A DNA stretch of 64,000 bases from Streptomyces sp. BK340 (GCF_007827595.1 NZ_VISR01000002.1:607282-671281), one strand, 5' to 3'. Counted from the stretch's first letter, positions 42,862-52,107 are shown. Translations and numbers: made by a program. Notes: generated by a model not told the origin, from the sequence alone.

Positions 42862-42972
42862 GAATGAGTCCTACGGGTTCTGAGGGTGCCGGCGGCGCCG
42901 GGTCTGCCGTCCTGCGAGACCAGGTCTGCCGTCCTACGAGACTAGGCGAGAGCGGGCGGTCGTACGGGACCC

Positions 42973-44280
42973 TCACCGCACCTCGATGAACGCCCCCGCG
43001 TCCCGCTCGGGCCGCGGCCTCGGCTCCTCCGCCGGATTCCCGATCGCCACCGCCCCCATCGGATCCCAGTCCGCCGGCAGCCCCAGCACCTCGCGCACCA
43101 CGTCCCGGCAGAACATCGTCGAGGACACCCACGCCGACCCCAGCCGCTCCCCGGCCAGCGCCACCAGGAAGTTCTGCACGCCGGCGCCGGCCGCGACCAC
43201 GAACATCTCCCGCTCGGCGCCGTCCCGCCGCGGGTCCCCGTAGGTGTGCGAGCCGTCCATGACGAGGCAGGGCACGGCCAGATACGGCGCGTGCCGCAGC
43301 ACGTCGCCACGCCGGACCCGCTTGGCGATGGACTCCTCGCTCTTGCCGTCCCGGCGCAGATCCGCGATCCAGGCGTCGCGCATCGCGTCGAGCAGCCGTA
43401 CCCGCGACTCCTCCGACTCCAGCAGCACGAACCGCCAGGGTGTGGTGTGGTGCGGCGCGGGCGCGGTCACCGCCGCGGCCACCGCACGCCGGACCGCGCC
43501 CGGGTCCACGGGGGCGTCGGTGAAGGCCCGCACGGTACGGCGCTGGGCCACCGCCTCGCGCACGGCCTCGGACGTGCCGAGCCGGAACATGTCGTCCTGC
43601 GCGGTACGCACCAGCGCCCGCGCCCCCTCACCGTGCTCGTCGGCCACGGCATGGGCCAGCCCGCGCACCACGGCGACCGGTCGTCCCGCCGCCTTCCCCT
43701 TGACCAGGTCACCGGCGGCGGCCAGTTCGTCCGCGGTGGCGACGACGGTGGCGCTGAGCGGATTGCCGTACGCGTCCGTGCCCCCGCGCAGATCGTCCAG
43801 CACGCGCACCCCGGCGGCGCCGATCGCGACGTCCGTGAGTCCTGAGCGCCAGGGCCGTCCGAAGGTGTCGGTGACGATCACCCCGACGTCGACGCCGAGG
43901 GTGTCGCGCAGCCCGTCGCGGATCGCGCGCGCGGAGGCGTCGGGGTCCTCGGGCAGCAACAGCACGGTCCCGGCCGGGGTGTTGGAGGCGTCGACCCCGG
44001 CGGCGGCCATGACCAGGCCCTGCCGGTTCTCGACGATGCGCAGTGTGCCGCGCCGGGCCACCACCCGTACGGTCTCGGCGTCGATCGCGGCCTCCCGGTC
44101 GGCCGCCTCGACGATCCGTCCCTCGGCCTTGGACACGATCTTGGACGTCACGAGCAGCACGTCCCCGTCGGCCAGGCCGGGTTCGGTCGCGGCGATCAGC
44201 TTGGCGAGATCGTCGCCCTGCTGCACCTCGGGGATGCCGGGCAGCGCCCAGACCCGGTACTCCGCGCGCTCCTCGCTCAC
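42973..44280 (-). CDS. fbiB: Coenzyme F420:L-glutamate ligase with C-terminal nitroreductase-fold domain
   Basis: A 435-residue two-domain FbiB. The N-terminal CofE domain (about 1-245; [45 protein letters not shown]) adds glutamates to F420-0. The C-terminal flavin-binding nitroreductase-like domain (about 250-435; [24 protein letters not shown]) reduces dehydro-F420-0 in actinobacteria. The GTG start overlaps the fbiA stop by four bases, so the two are translated together. F420 serves reductases in antibiotic synthesis and redox balance in Streptomyces. Confidence 0.94.
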   Translation of the reverse strand: MSEERAEYRVWALPGIPEVQQGDDLAKLIAATEPGLADGDVLLVTSKIVSKAEGRIVEAADREAAIDAETVRVVARRGTLRIVENRQGLVMAAAGVDASNTPAGTVLLLPEDPDASARAIRDGLRDTLGVDVGVIVTDTFGRPWRSGLTDVAIGAAGVRVLDDLRGGTDAYGNPLSATVVATADELAAAGDLVKGKAAGRPVAVVRGLAHAVADEHGEGARALVRTAQDDMFRLGTSEAVREAVAQRRTVRAFTDAPVDPGAVRRAVAAAVTAPAPHHTTPWRFVLLESEESRVRLLDAMRDAWIADLRRDGKSEESIAKRVRRGDVLRHAPYLAVPCLVMDGSHTYGDPRRDGAEREMFVVAAGAGVQNFLVALAGERLGSAWVSSTMFCRDVVREVLGLPADWDPMGAVAIGNPAEEPRPRPERDAGAFIEVR

Positions 44281-45236
44281 GCTCCCCGTACCTCCTCGGC
44301 GAGCGCCAGCGCCTCCCGCGCCATCTGCGCGGTCGCGTCCAGATCGGTCATCATCAGCGGTACGGCCCTGCAGCGGATCCCGTCCGCCTCGACCCGCTCG
44401 ACCACACCCGCGTCGACGGTGTCGACCAGCCAGCCGTCCAGCAGCCCGGAGCCGTAGTGCTCGGCGACCGCCGCCGCCGTGGACTCCACGCCGACCGCAG
44501 CGAGCACCTTGTCGGCCATCCCGCGCACGGGCGCGTCACCGACGATGGGGGAGAGGCCCACGACCGGCACGCCCGCGTCGGCGATCGCCTCCCGGATACC
44601 GGGCACGGCGAGGATCGTGCCGATGGACACGACCGGGTTGGACGGCGGGAAGAGGATGACGTCCGCCTCGGCGATGGCCTCCAGGACGCCGGGTGCGGGC
44701 TTGGCCTGCTCGGCGCCGACCGGCACGACCGCCTCGGCCGGGACCGAGGCGCGCAGCCGCACCCAGTACTCCTGGAAGTGGATCGCCCTGCGCTCGCCGT
44801 CCGTCTCGACCGCCACGTGCGTCTCCACGCGGTCGTCGGTCATCGGGATCAGCCGTACGCCCGGCTTCCAGCGGTCGCACAGCGCCTCGGTGACCGCGCT
44901 CAGCGGAAAGCCGGCGCCCAGCATCTGGGTCCGCACGATGTGTGTGGCGAAATCCCGGTCGCCGAGCCCGAACCAGTCCGGGCCGACGCCGTAGGCCGCC
45001 AGTTCTTCCTTGAGGTGGAAGGTCTCGTCGGTCCGCCCCCAGCCCTGTTCCTCGTTGATGCCGCCGCCCAGCGTGTACATCACCGTGTCGAGGTCCGGGC
45101 AGACCTTCAGACCGAAGAGGTGGATGTCGTCACCGGTGTTGCCGATCACCGTGATGTCCGCGTTCGGCACGGCCTGCTTCAGACCGCGCAGGAACCGGGC
45201 ACCACCGATGCCGCCTGCCAGAACCACAATGCGCAT
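44277..45236 (-). CDS. fbiA: 2-phospho-L-lactate/phosphoenolpyruvyl transferase of F420 synthesis
   Basis: A 319-residue CofD/FbiA enzyme that joins the phospholactyl or phosphoenolpyruvyl group to FO, giving (dehydro-)F420-0. The N terminus [17 protein letters not shown] binds the phosphates. [22 protein letters not shown] and [16 protein letters not shown] are conserved. I chose ATG 45236, directly at the Rossmann-like start; the frame extends ten codons further. First gene of the fbiA-fbiB unit. No FO synthase (fbiC) or guanylyltransferase (fbiD) gene is in this window, so these lie elsewhere. Confidence 0.94.
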   Translation of the reverse strand: MRIVVLAGGIGGARFLRGLKQAVPNADITVIGNTGDDIHLFGLKVCPDLDTVMYTLGGGINEEQGWGRTDETFHLKEELAAYGVGPDWFGLGDRDFATHIVRTQMLGAGFPLSAVTEALCDRWKPGVRLIPMTDDRVETHVAVETDGERRAIHFQEYWVRLRASVPAEAVVPVGAEQAKPAPGVLEAIAEADVILFPPSNPVVSIGTILAVPGIREAIADAGVPVVGLSPIVGDAPVRGMADKVLAAVGVESTAAAVAEHYGSGLLDGWLVDTVDAGVVERVEADGIRCRAVPLMMTDLDATAQMAREALALAEEVRGA

Positions 45237-45275
45237 GGGGCCCAGTCTGGCAGGCGGGTACGACAACGCGTCAGG

Positions 45276-45371
45276 TGGTCAATCGGCCAGACGATCATTC
45301 GGCCGGGCGGGCGATCGGCCGGATGGCCCATCGGCCGGACCGCCGGCCGGTGATCTGCCGGGCTCGATCGC
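45276..45371. repeat. Imperfect tandem repeats with ATCGGCCGGA units
   Basis: Four degenerate units built on ATCGGCCGGA, spaced about 16-20 bases, fill the gap between fbiA and the cysteine dioxygenase end (for example 45311, 45330). They can form several GGCCGGCC-type hairpins and may stop transcription of the dioxygenase gene. Confidence 0.5.
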
Positions 45372-45875
45372 TCAGGCGGTCACCGGGCGCGGCTCGGTGC
45401 GCGCCTCGCAGTGCTGCGCGTGCATCGGCATCTCGGTCAGGCCCGGGTAGTAGACGTGCAGGCTCACCGCCGGCTCCAGCGCGTCGTTCACCACCTCGTG
45501 CACGTACCCGGGCGCGAACACCCGCTGAGTGCCGGGCTTCAGCGCGCGCGTGGTCCGCTCGGTCCGCTCGGTCAGCGTGCCCTCCAGAACGGTGAGGACA
45601 CCGGAGGAGCGGCCGTGGTCGTGCAGTCCGCTGCCCTGCCCGGGCACCCAGGACAACAGCCACACCTCGTAGCCGGGACCCGTGCTCAGCCGGTGGTACC
45701 AGCGGGTGGTGGCGTCGTAGCGGACGAGGTGCGCCCACTGGGAGCGGTCGCCGGCGATCTCGCGGGCGAGGCCCGCGAACTCGGCGACGGTGGCCGGGTG
45801 CTCGCGCGGCGGCTGGAGCAGGTGCGGGACTTCGAGGATGTCGCCGGCGATCTGGAGGTCGCTGTCGCTGTTCAT
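45372..45875 (-). CDS. Cysteine dioxygenase type I
   Basis: A 167-residue cupin iron enzyme that oxidises L-cysteine to cysteine sulfinate. The iron ligands are the two histidines of GLHDHGRSSG and the one in GYVHEVVND. A glycine replaces the crosslinked cysteine of the mammalian enzyme, as usual in bacteria. The gene is single, with a GAGGAA 13 bases before the ATG. It is preceded by a 31-codon leader ORF ending in a cysteine-rich tail (45992-46087), 116 bases upstream, which suggests that translation of cysteine codons controls it. Confidence 0.92.
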   Translation of the reverse strand: MNSDSDLQIAGDILEVPHLLQPPREHPATVAEFAGLAREIAGDRSQWAHLVRYDATTRWYHRLSTGPGYEVWLLSWVPGQGSGLHDHGRSSGVLTVLEGTLTERTERTTRALKPGTQRVFAPGYVHEVVNDALEPAVSLHVYYPGLTEMPMHAQHCEARTEPRPVTA

Positions 45876-45991
45876 AGGGATGCTGTGATTCCTCGGCGGA
45901 AGAGCGGAAGAGCGGGTGCCCTGAACGGGGGTTCTGCGAAGGAGAAGACGGCCGGGTCACAGGACTCGGCGGCAGCCGGAGCGCGTCGGGC

Positions 45992-46087
45992 TCAACAGCT
46001 GGGACAGCAACAACAGCTACAGCGGACCTGGGCAGCACCGAAGGACCCGGCGGTGCGGGTCGAGGTGAGTGCCGAGTTCGCGAGCAT
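45992..46087 (-). CDS. Poly-cysteine leader peptide upstream of cysteine dioxygenase
   Basis: A 31-codon open frame whose last ten residues are RCSCCCCPSC, six cysteines in nine positions, directly followed by TGA. Five of six cysteine codons are TGT, the rare form in this genome, so ribosome pace there should depend strongly on charged tRNA-Cys. A TTGACA / TGTCCT promoter (46118-46123, 46095-46100, spacer 17) would start transcription at or next to the A of the ATG, so it is probably leaderless. In mycobacteria, leaderless poly-Cys ORFs are known cysteine-responsive attenuators. A matching role here is inferred from position and codon content. Confidence 0.75.
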   Translation of the reverse strand: MLANSALTSTRTAGSFGAAQVRCSCCCCPSC

Positions 46088-46403
46088 GCCCCCTAGGACA
46101 GCGGTTCACACCCGCACTGTCAACTCGGCGCCCGGGATGTGGGACACGTTTCACCTCATCCGGTTCATCCGTCAGGTGAAAGGTTTGTTCACCCGACCCC
46201 GAGGACACATGGCGCACAACCGAGCGCTCAAGCCTCGCGGAACGCGATCGAACGCGAGGGCGTCCTTCTTCGTACAGAGGTTTGTACGGGGTCCGCCGCC
46301 CCTCTGGGCCTCGCTTGCGTGGCAAGGTTTATGCCGATTTGAACACTTTCCGCACGGCCTTGGTTCCGCAGAGTGAATAACGGGCTCAATAGCAGATCTC
46401 GGC
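46088..46403. other. Long divergent upstream region of whiB and the cysteine leader
   Basis: No further gene is supported. It holds the leader promoter, two GACAC motifs (46143, 46204) that match the core recognised by WhiA, the dyad TTTCACCT...AGGTGAAA, and an AT-richer stretch before the whiB promoter. Such a long region fits a developmentally regulated gene. Confidence 0.55.
46149..46181. promoter_or_regulatory. TTTCACCT/AGGTGAAA inverted repeat upstream of whiB
   Basis: Perfect eight-base arms separated by 17 bases, about 250 bases before the whiB promoter, with a further TTCACC 11 bases downstream (46188-46193). Candidate regulator site; the factor is unknown. Confidence 0.45.
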
Positions 46404-46433
46404 TTGACTCGCCCGGAGCAGCACACTTGTAAT
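46404..46433 (+). promoter_or_regulatory. whiB promoter
   Basis: TTGACT and TGTAAT are separated by 18 bases, close to the vegetative consensus. A transcript starting near 46440 would have a leader of about 66 bases before the whiB ATG. Confidence 0.65.
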
Positions 46434-46505
46434 TTCACTCGTGTCGTTCAGCCGAAATCGGTAACGGCTACACACGGGGACGCGAAAGACAGACGAGGGG
46501 CGCAC

Positions 46506-46769
46506 ATGACCGAGCTGGTGCAGCAACTGCTGGTCGACGACGCGGACGAGGAACTCGGCTGGCAGGAGCGCGCGCTGTGCGCCCAGACCGACCCCGAGTC
46601 CTTCTTCCCCGAGAAGGGCGGCTCCACCAGAGAGGCGAAGAAGGTCTGCCTCGCCTGTGAGGTGCGCTCCGAATGTCTTGAGTACGCCCTCGCCAACGAC
46701 GAGCGCTTCGGCATCTGGGGCGGCCTGTCCGAGCGTGAGCGCCGCCGCCTGAAGAAGGCCGCCATCTGA
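46506..46769 (+). CDS. whiB: Sporulation regulatory protein WhiB
   Basis: An 87-residue iron-sulphur Wbl protein. The four cluster cysteines are Cys25, Cys48, Cys51 and Cys57 (ALCAQTDPESFFP; VCLACEVRSEC), followed by the turn FGIWGGL and a basic C-terminal tail RERRRLKKAAI that contacts DNA. The sequence and length match the founding WhiB of S. coelicolor (SCO3034) almost exactly. With WhiA it controls the switch from growing aerial hyphae to septation, working through the principal sigma factor. The start ATG 46506 is fixed by this match. Confidence 0.97.
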   Translation: MTELVQQLLVDDADEELGWQERALCAQTDPESFFPEKGGSTREAKKVCLACEVRSECLEYALANDERFGIWGGLSERERRRLKKAAI

Positions 46770-46796
46770 AGGCGCGAAAACGCACAAACCGGACGA

Positions 46797-46837
46797 ACGG
46801 CCCGTTGCTCGTGGGTTATCCACAGGCGGCGGGCCGT
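46797..46837 (+). terminator. Hairpin after whiB with DnaA-box-like loop
   Basis: ACGGCCCG and CGGGCCGT flank a 25-base loop, 28 bases past the whiB stop. The loop contains TTATCCACA (46816-46824), identical to the E. coli DnaA-box consensus. Confidence 0.5.
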
Positions 46838-46940
46838 CGTCATGGCCAGCCGATAGTGTGGGCGCTCGTCCGAGACGCCCCGCTGCCCCCCGTGGGCACA
46901 GGCGTCCACCGCAGTCCATCGAACCGGGGCCCGTACCTCG

Positions 46941-49900
46941 ATGTCCGTGCACAGCCATACGGCAGCCCAAGAGCAGGCCGCCACTCCTGAGTTCCCGCGT
47001 CATGTGGTGACCGCGGTCCTCGTCTCCCACGACGGCGCCCGCTGGCTGCCCGACGCGCTCGCCGGGCTGCTCGGCCAGGAGCGCCCCGTCCAGTACGCGG
47101 TGGCGGCCGACACCGGCAGCGCGGACTCCTCCGCCCAGCTGGTCACCGAGGCCCTCGGCGACGACCGCGTGGTGCACCTCGCCCGGCGCACCGGCTTCGG
47201 CCAGGCCGTCGAGGAGGCGTGCCGCACCGTCCCCGTCCTCGGCCCGGACGAGCTGTCGTACCTCAAGCGCCCCAGTGGCTGGGACCCGGTCACCCGCTCG
47301 TGGCGCGACGACGCCTACGACATGCCCGAGCTGCCGCACGGCGAGCCCGTCCAGTGGCTGTGGCTGCTGCACGACGACTGCGCACCCGAACCCGACGCCC
47401 TCGCCCAGCTGCTCCGCGTCGTCGAGAACGAGATCGAACTGGGCCGCGACGACGTGGCGGTCGTCGGCCCCAAGCTGCGCGGCTGGTACGACCGCAGGCA
47501 ACTGCTGGAGGTCGGCGTCTCCATCGCCAACTCCGGCCGCCGCTGGACCGGTCTGGACCGCCGCGAACAGGACCAGGGCCAGCACGACCACGTCCGCAAC
47601 GTGCTGTCCGTCTCCACCGCCGGCATGCTCGTCCGCCGCGACGTCTTCGAACAGCTCGGCGGGTTCGACCGCCGGCTGCCCCTGATGCGCGACGACGTCG
47701 ACCTGTGCTGGCGCGCCCACCGGGCCGGCCACCGCGTCCTCATCGCCCCCGAGGGGGTCGTACGGCACGCCGAGGCGGCCTCCCGCGAGCGCCGTACCGT
47801 CGACTGCGTGGGCCGCACCGCCGCCTCCCCGCACAAGGTCGACAAGGCCGGCGCCGTCTACACGCTCCTCGTCAACAACCGTGCCGCCGTGCTGCCCTGG
47901 GTCCTGCTGCGACTCGTCCTCGGCACCCTGCTGCGGACCGTCGCCTACCTCGTCGGCAAGGTCCCGGGACAGGCCGTCGACGAGATCCGCGGTCTGCTCG
48001 GCACCCTGCTGCGGCCCGAGCGGATCCTCGCCGGACGCCGCCGCCGCGGGCCCTCCCAGATCGACAAGGGCGAACTGCGCCAGCTGTTCCCGCCGCCCGG
48101 CGCCACCGTCCGCGTCACCGTGGAACAGATCGCCGGCAACTTCTCCGGCGGCTCCGACAGCGACACCGCCTCGGCCGGCCGGCACGGCGGCGCCGTGGAG
48201 TCGGGTCCCGGCGGCGACGACGCCGAATTCCTGGAGATCGAGCAGTTCGCCCGGCTCAAGCGGATCGCCCGCAAGCCCGGCCCGGTGCTCTTCCTGGCCC
48301 TGCTCCTGGTCTCCCTCGCCGCCTGCCGTGCCCTGCTCGGCGGCGGCGCGCTCGCGGGCGGCGCCCTGCTGCCCGCCCCGGCCGACGCCGGCGACCTCTG
48401 GTCCCGCTTCGCGGACAGCTGGCACCCGGTCGGCGCCGGCGGCACCCCGTCCGCACCGCCCTACCTCGCCGTCGTGGCGGCGCTCGCGTCGCTCCTGTTC
48501 GGCTCCACCGGACTCGCGGTCACCGTCCTGCTGATCTGCTCGGTGCCGCTGGCCGGCTTCACCGCCTACTTCGCCTCCCGGCCCCTCGTCACCTCCCGCC
48601 TGCTGCGCGCCTGGGCGGCCATCGCCTACGCCTTCCTGCCCGCCGCCACCGGCGCCCTGGCCGGCGGCCGCATCGGCACCGCCGTCCTCGCCGTGCTGCT
48701 GCCGCTCATCGCACGCGCCGGCATCGCCGCGAGCGGCCTCGCCCACGCCTCCGGCGCGCGCGGCAGCTGGCGGGCCACCTGGGCGTACGCGCTGCTGCTG
48801 ACGGTCACCACCGCGTTCACGCCGATCGTCTGGCCCATCGCCCTGTTCCTCGGCCTCGGCGTGCTGGTCGTGCGTCGCGGCGACCTCGTCGCCCACGGCC
48901 TGCGCTTCGTCGCCCAGCTCGGCACCCCGCTGCTGGTCCTCGCCCCCTGGTCGCTCACCCTGCTCCCGACGGGCTTCTTCAAGGAGGCGGGCCTGGAGTA
49001 CGGCTCCTCGTCCGCCACCGCGCTGGACCTGCTCGGCGCGAGCCCCGGCGGCCCCGGCACCGTCCACGGCCTGATGCTCATCGGCATCGTCCTGGCCGCC
49101 CTGGCCGCACTCCTGCGCTCCGAACGCCAGTTGGGCATCCGGACCGCCTGGGCGGTCGCCCTGGTCGGCCTCGTCTTCGCCGTCCTGTCCAACCACTCCA
49201 CCTGGGCCGGACCCGCCACCCTCGTCTACGGCATCGCCCTGCTGGCCGCCGCCGCGCTCGGTGCCGACGGGGCACGCGCGCGCGTGGCCGAGCAGAGCTT
49301 CGGCTGGCGCCAGCCGGTGGCCGCCCTCATCGCCTTCGCCTCGGCCGCGGGCCCGCTCCTGGTCGCCTCCGGCTGGATGATCCGCGGCGCCGACGGCCCG
49401 CTGGAGCGCCGCGACCCGGTGCAGGTCCCCGCGTTCGTCGCCGAGGACGCCACCACCGACGACCAGGCCCGCACCCTGATCCTCGACAGCGACTCCACCG
49501 CGCGCGTGCGCTACACCCTCGTCCGCGGCTCCGGCGCCCGCCTGGGCGACGCCGAACTCGCCGCCGCCGACGGCGAGAACACCAGGCTCGACAAGGTCGT
49601 CGCCAACCTCGTCGCCGGCTCCGGCGCCGACCAGGCGGGCCAGCTCGGCGGCTTCGCGGTCCGCTACGTCCTCGTCCACAAGGGCGCACCCCGCGAGGTC
49701 ACCCGCGTCCTGGACGCCACGCACGGCCTGAGCAGGCTCAGCCAGCAGGACGGCAGCGCCCTGTGGCGGGTCGACCAGCAGGTCTCCCGCGCCACCATCG
49801 TGCCCGCGGGCGGCTCCGGCGCCGCCCAGTCGGTCGCCGCCGGACCGGTGGACATCCACACCACCGTCCCCTCGGGCTCGGGCAACCGGGTCCTGCGCCT

Positions 49901-50564
49901 GGCCGACGCCGCGTCCGACGGCTGGACGGCCACCCTGGACGGCAGGCCGCTCACCCGCACCACGGTCGACGGCTGGGCCCAGGGCTTCCAGCTGCCCTCC
50001 ACCGGCGGCAGGCTCGACGTCACCTACGACGCCCCGGTCACCCACACCGCGTGGCTGTGGACCCAGGGTGCGCTCGCCGTCGTCCTCGTGGTCCTCGCCC
50101 TGCCCGGCCGCCGCCGAGACATCGACGACGACCTCCCCGAGGAGCAGCCGCTGCCCGCCCAGGCCGCCACGGGCGAGGGCCGCCGCGCCCGCCGCCTGCG
50201 CGCCCAGGCCGAGGAAGCGGCCGACCAGGAACAGCCCGGCGTGCCTCCCGTCCCGGAGGAGGTCCCGGCCGCCGTCCCGCACCAGCAGGATTACGCCGAC
50301 TGGGACGCCGCGTCCTACCAGGGCGCCGAGTACACCGGCTACGGCACCGACCAGTACCAGGGCGCGGGCCAGTACCCGGCCGGCGGCTACGACCAGCAGG
50401 CGTACCAGCCCGACCCCTACCAGAACGGCCAGTACGACCCCTACGCCTACGGCGGTACGGACGGGCAGATGCCGTACGACCCGACGGCGTACCAGCAGGG
50501 CTACGACCAGGCCCAGCACCCCTACGGCACCGGCAGTGAGCGCCCCGACGGGAGCCAGCAGTGA
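46941..50564 (+). CDS. Giant membrane glycosyltransferase (GT2 domain plus about 12 membrane helices)
   Basis: A 1,207-residue protein. An N-terminal GT2 domain (about 20-290) has VTAVLVSHDGARWLPDAL, the metal motif region WLWLLHDDCAPEPDAL and PLMRDDVDLCWRAHRAGH. A loop of about 90 residues follows, then a polytopic membrane part (about 420-770), a soluble beta-rich domain (about 790-1035) and a last helix (VVLVVLALPG). The C-terminal cytoplasmic tail is rich in Tyr, Gln, Asp and Gly with QYxPYxY-like repeats. The domain order suggests a lipid-linked sugar transferase or flippase-polymerase for an envelope glycan. It overlaps the DUF5719 gene by four bases (GTGA), so the two work together. 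Confidence 0.88.
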   Translation: MSVHSHTAAQEQAATPEFPRHVVTAVLVSHDGARWLPDALAGLLGQERPVQYAVAADTGSADSSAQLVTEALGDDRVVHLARRTGFGQAVEEACRTVPVLGPDELSYLKRPSGWDPVTRSWRDDAYDMPELPHGEPVQWLWLLHDDCAPEPDALAQLLRVVENEIELGRDDVAVVGPKLRGWYDRRQLLEVGVSIANSGRRWTGLDRREQDQGQHDHVRNVLSVSTAGMLVRRDVFEQLGGFDRRLPLMRDDVDLCWRAHRAGHRVLIAPEGVVRHAEAASRERRTVDCVGRTAASPHKVDKAGAVYTLLVNNRAAVLPWVLLRLVLGTLLRTVAYLVGKVPGQAVDEIRGLLGTLLRPERILAGRRRRGPSQIDKGELRQLFPPPGATVRVTVEQIAGNFSGGSDSDTASAGRHGGAVESGPGGDDAEFLEIEQFARLKRIARKPGPVLFLALLLVSLAACRALLGGGALAGGALLPAPADAGDLWSRFADSWHPVGAGGTPSAPPYLAVVAALASLLFGSTGLAVTVLLICSVPLAGFTAYFASRPLVTSRLLRAWAAIAYAFLPAATGALAGGRIGTAVLAVLLPLIARAGIAASGLAHASGARGSWRATWAYALLLTVTTAFTPIVWPIALFLGLGVLVVRRGDLVAHGLRFVAQLGTPLLVLAPWSLTLLPTGFFKEAGLEYGSSSATALDLLGASPGGPGTVHGLMLIGIVLAALAALLRSERQLGIRTAWAVALVGLVFAVLSNHSTWAGPATLVYGIALLAAAALGADGARARVAEQSFGWRQPVAALIAFASAAGPLLVASGWMIRGADGPLERRDPVQVPAFVAEDATTDDQARTLILDSDSTARVRYTLVRGSGARLGDAELAAADGENTRLDKVVANLVAGSGADQAGQLGGFAVRYVLVHKGAPREVTRVLDATHGLSRLSQQDGSALWRVDQQVSRATIVPAGGSGAAQSVAAGPVDIHTTVPSGSGNRVLRLADAASDGWTATLDGRPLTRTTVDGWAQGFQLPSTGGRLDVTYDAPVTHTAWLWTQGALAVVLVVLALPGRRRDIDDDLPEEQPLPAQAATGEGRRARRLRAQAEEAADQEQPGVPPVPEEVPAAVPHQQDYADWDAASYQGAEYTGYGTDQYQGAGQYPAGGYDQQAYQPDPYQNGQYDPYAYGGTDGQMPYDPTAYQQGYDQAQHPYGTGSERPDGSQQ

Positions 50565-52072
50565 ACCGCACGACCCTGTCCCTGATCGCCGGCACGACCG
50601 CACTGGCCGCCGTCACCGCTTTCGCCGCGCTCGACTCACCGTCCGCGTCCGGCGCGAGCACCGCCAAGGCGGCCGCCGAACTGCCCGTGGAGCGCGCCAG
50701 CCTGGTGTGCCCCGCGCCCAGCCTCTCCGACATCGCCGACACGTCGTACACGTCGTTCACACCCGTCACCAAGGGCGCGGCGAGCGGCGGCAAGGCCGAA
50801 CTCCAGGCGGCCACCGAGCAGTCGGCGGACGGCACGAGCGGCACCAAGACCGGCAAGGACACCTCCAAGAAGAAGGCCGAGAAGCCGGTCCTCACCCCGA
50901 AGGAACCCGGCACACCGGTCACCGGTGACACCTCCGGCGCCGACGCGCCCGCGCTGATCGGCACCGCCGACGGGAAGTTCGCGCCGGGCTGGACCGTCCA
51001 GGAGACCACCGAGGTCGCCGCGGGCACCGGCCGCGGCCTCCAGGGCGTCAACTGCACCGCCCCGGACACCGAGTTCTGGTTCCCGGGCGCCAGCACGACC
51101 ACCGACCGCACCGACTACGTGCACCTCACCAACCCGGACGACTCCGCCGCGGTCGTCGACATCGAGCTGTACGGCAAGGGCGGTGCGATCAAGTCCACGG
51201 TGCCGGACGGCTTCACGATCCCCCCGCACTCGAGCAAGCCCATCCTCCTGTCCACCCTCACCGACGAACAGCAGACCGATCTGACGGTGCACGTCAACGT
51301 GCGCAGCGGCCGGGTCGGCGCGGCGGTACAGGCCCTGGACGACAAGGTGGGCGGCGACTGGCTGGCGGCGGCCGCCGACCCGGCCGGCAGCCTGGTCCTG
51401 CCCGGCATCCCGAAGGACGCCACCGACGTCCGTCTGATCGCCTTCACGCCCGGCGACGCCGACGCGGACCTGAAGGTCCGCCTGGCCTCGCCCGACGGCC
51501 TGATCACCCCGGCCGGGAACGAGACTCTCCACGTCAAGTCCGGTATGACCACCGCGGCCGACCTCGGCGCCGTCACCCGCGGCGAGGCGGGCTCCCTGGT
51601 GCTGACGCCCACGGACCAGTCGGTCCCGGTGGTGGCGGCACTGCGCGTGATCCGCGGCAAGGGCGCCAAGCAGGAGACGGCGTTCATCCCCGCCACGGCC
51701 CCCGTCGGCACGCGCGCGACGTCGGCGGACAACAGCGGCAGGTCCTCGACCCTCTCGCTGACCGCCCCCACCGCGACGGTCACGGTCAAGGTCACCGCCT
51801 CGGCGGGCAGTGAGGGCGGCTCCCCGGTGACGAAGACCTACACGGTCAAGTCGGGCACCACACAGGACATTTCGGCCCCCGTCCCCTCAGGCCTGAAGGG
51901 CACGTACGCCCTCACGGTGGAACCCACCTCCGACGCCCCCCTCTACGCCGCCCGAACCCTCTCGGCCACGGAATCCGGCATCCCGGGCTTCACCATCCAG
52001 ACGCTTCCGAGTGACCGGGGTCTGGTGGCGGTACCGGAGGCGGACGAGGACTTGTCGGTACTGCAGAAGTAG
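50561..52072 (+). CDS. DUF5719 family secreted protein
   Basis: A 503-residue exported protein. A signal peptide-like N terminus (about 1-30, no clear lipobox) is followed by a Lys/Thr-rich linker (about 75-125) and three or four repeated beta-sandwich modules. Typical segments are VHLTNPDDSAAVVDIELYG and GRVGAAVQALDD. It has no recognisable catalytic motif. It starts at a GTG within the stop of the giant glycosyltransferase gene, an arrangement I know to be conserved in actinobacteria. I infer that it is an extracytoplasmic partner of that enzyme. Confidence 0.82.
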   Translation: MNRTTLSLIAGTTALAAVTAFAALDSPSASGASTAKAAAELPVERASLVCPAPSLSDIADTSYTSFTPVTKGAASGGKAELQAATEQSADGTSGTKTGKDTSKKKAEKPVLTPKEPGTPVTGDTSGADAPALIGTADGKFAPGWTVQETTEVAAGTGRGLQGVNCTAPDTEFWFPGASTTTDRTDYVHLTNPDDSAAVVDIELYGKGGAIKSTVPDGFTIPPHSSKPILLSTLTDEQQTDLTVHVNVRSGRVGAAVQALDDKVGGDWLAAAADPAGSLVLPGIPKDATDVRLIAFTPGDADADLKVRLASPDGLITPAGNETLHVKSGMTTAADLGAVTRGEAGSLVLTPTDQSVPVVAALRVIRGKGAKQETAFIPATAPVGTRATSADNSGRSSTLSLTAPTATVTVKVTASAGSEGGSPVTKTYTVKSGTTQDISAPVPSGLKGTYALTVEPTSDAPLYAARTLSATESGIPGFTIQTLPSDRGLVAVPEADEDLSVLQK

Positions 52073-52084
52073 CCGGTCAGGAGC

Positions 52085-52107
52085 GGGGCCGGGGCGAAGC
52101 CGGCCCC
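52085..52107. terminator. Terminator after DUF5719 gene
   Basis: GGGGCCGG and CCGGCCCC surround a seven-base loop, 12 bases past the stop and between convergent genes. Confidence 0.65.

Noticed and set aside
46816..46824. Perfect TTATCCACA DnaA box
   Set aside because: A single box in a terminator loop with no clustering, AT-rich unwinding element or dnaA/dnaN neighbours; not an origin.
46386..50603. A 1,405-codon open frame on the minus strand
   Set aside because: It is antisense to the giant glycosyltransferase, has no recognisable domain and has the Gly/Arg/Val composition of a GC-skew shadow frame.
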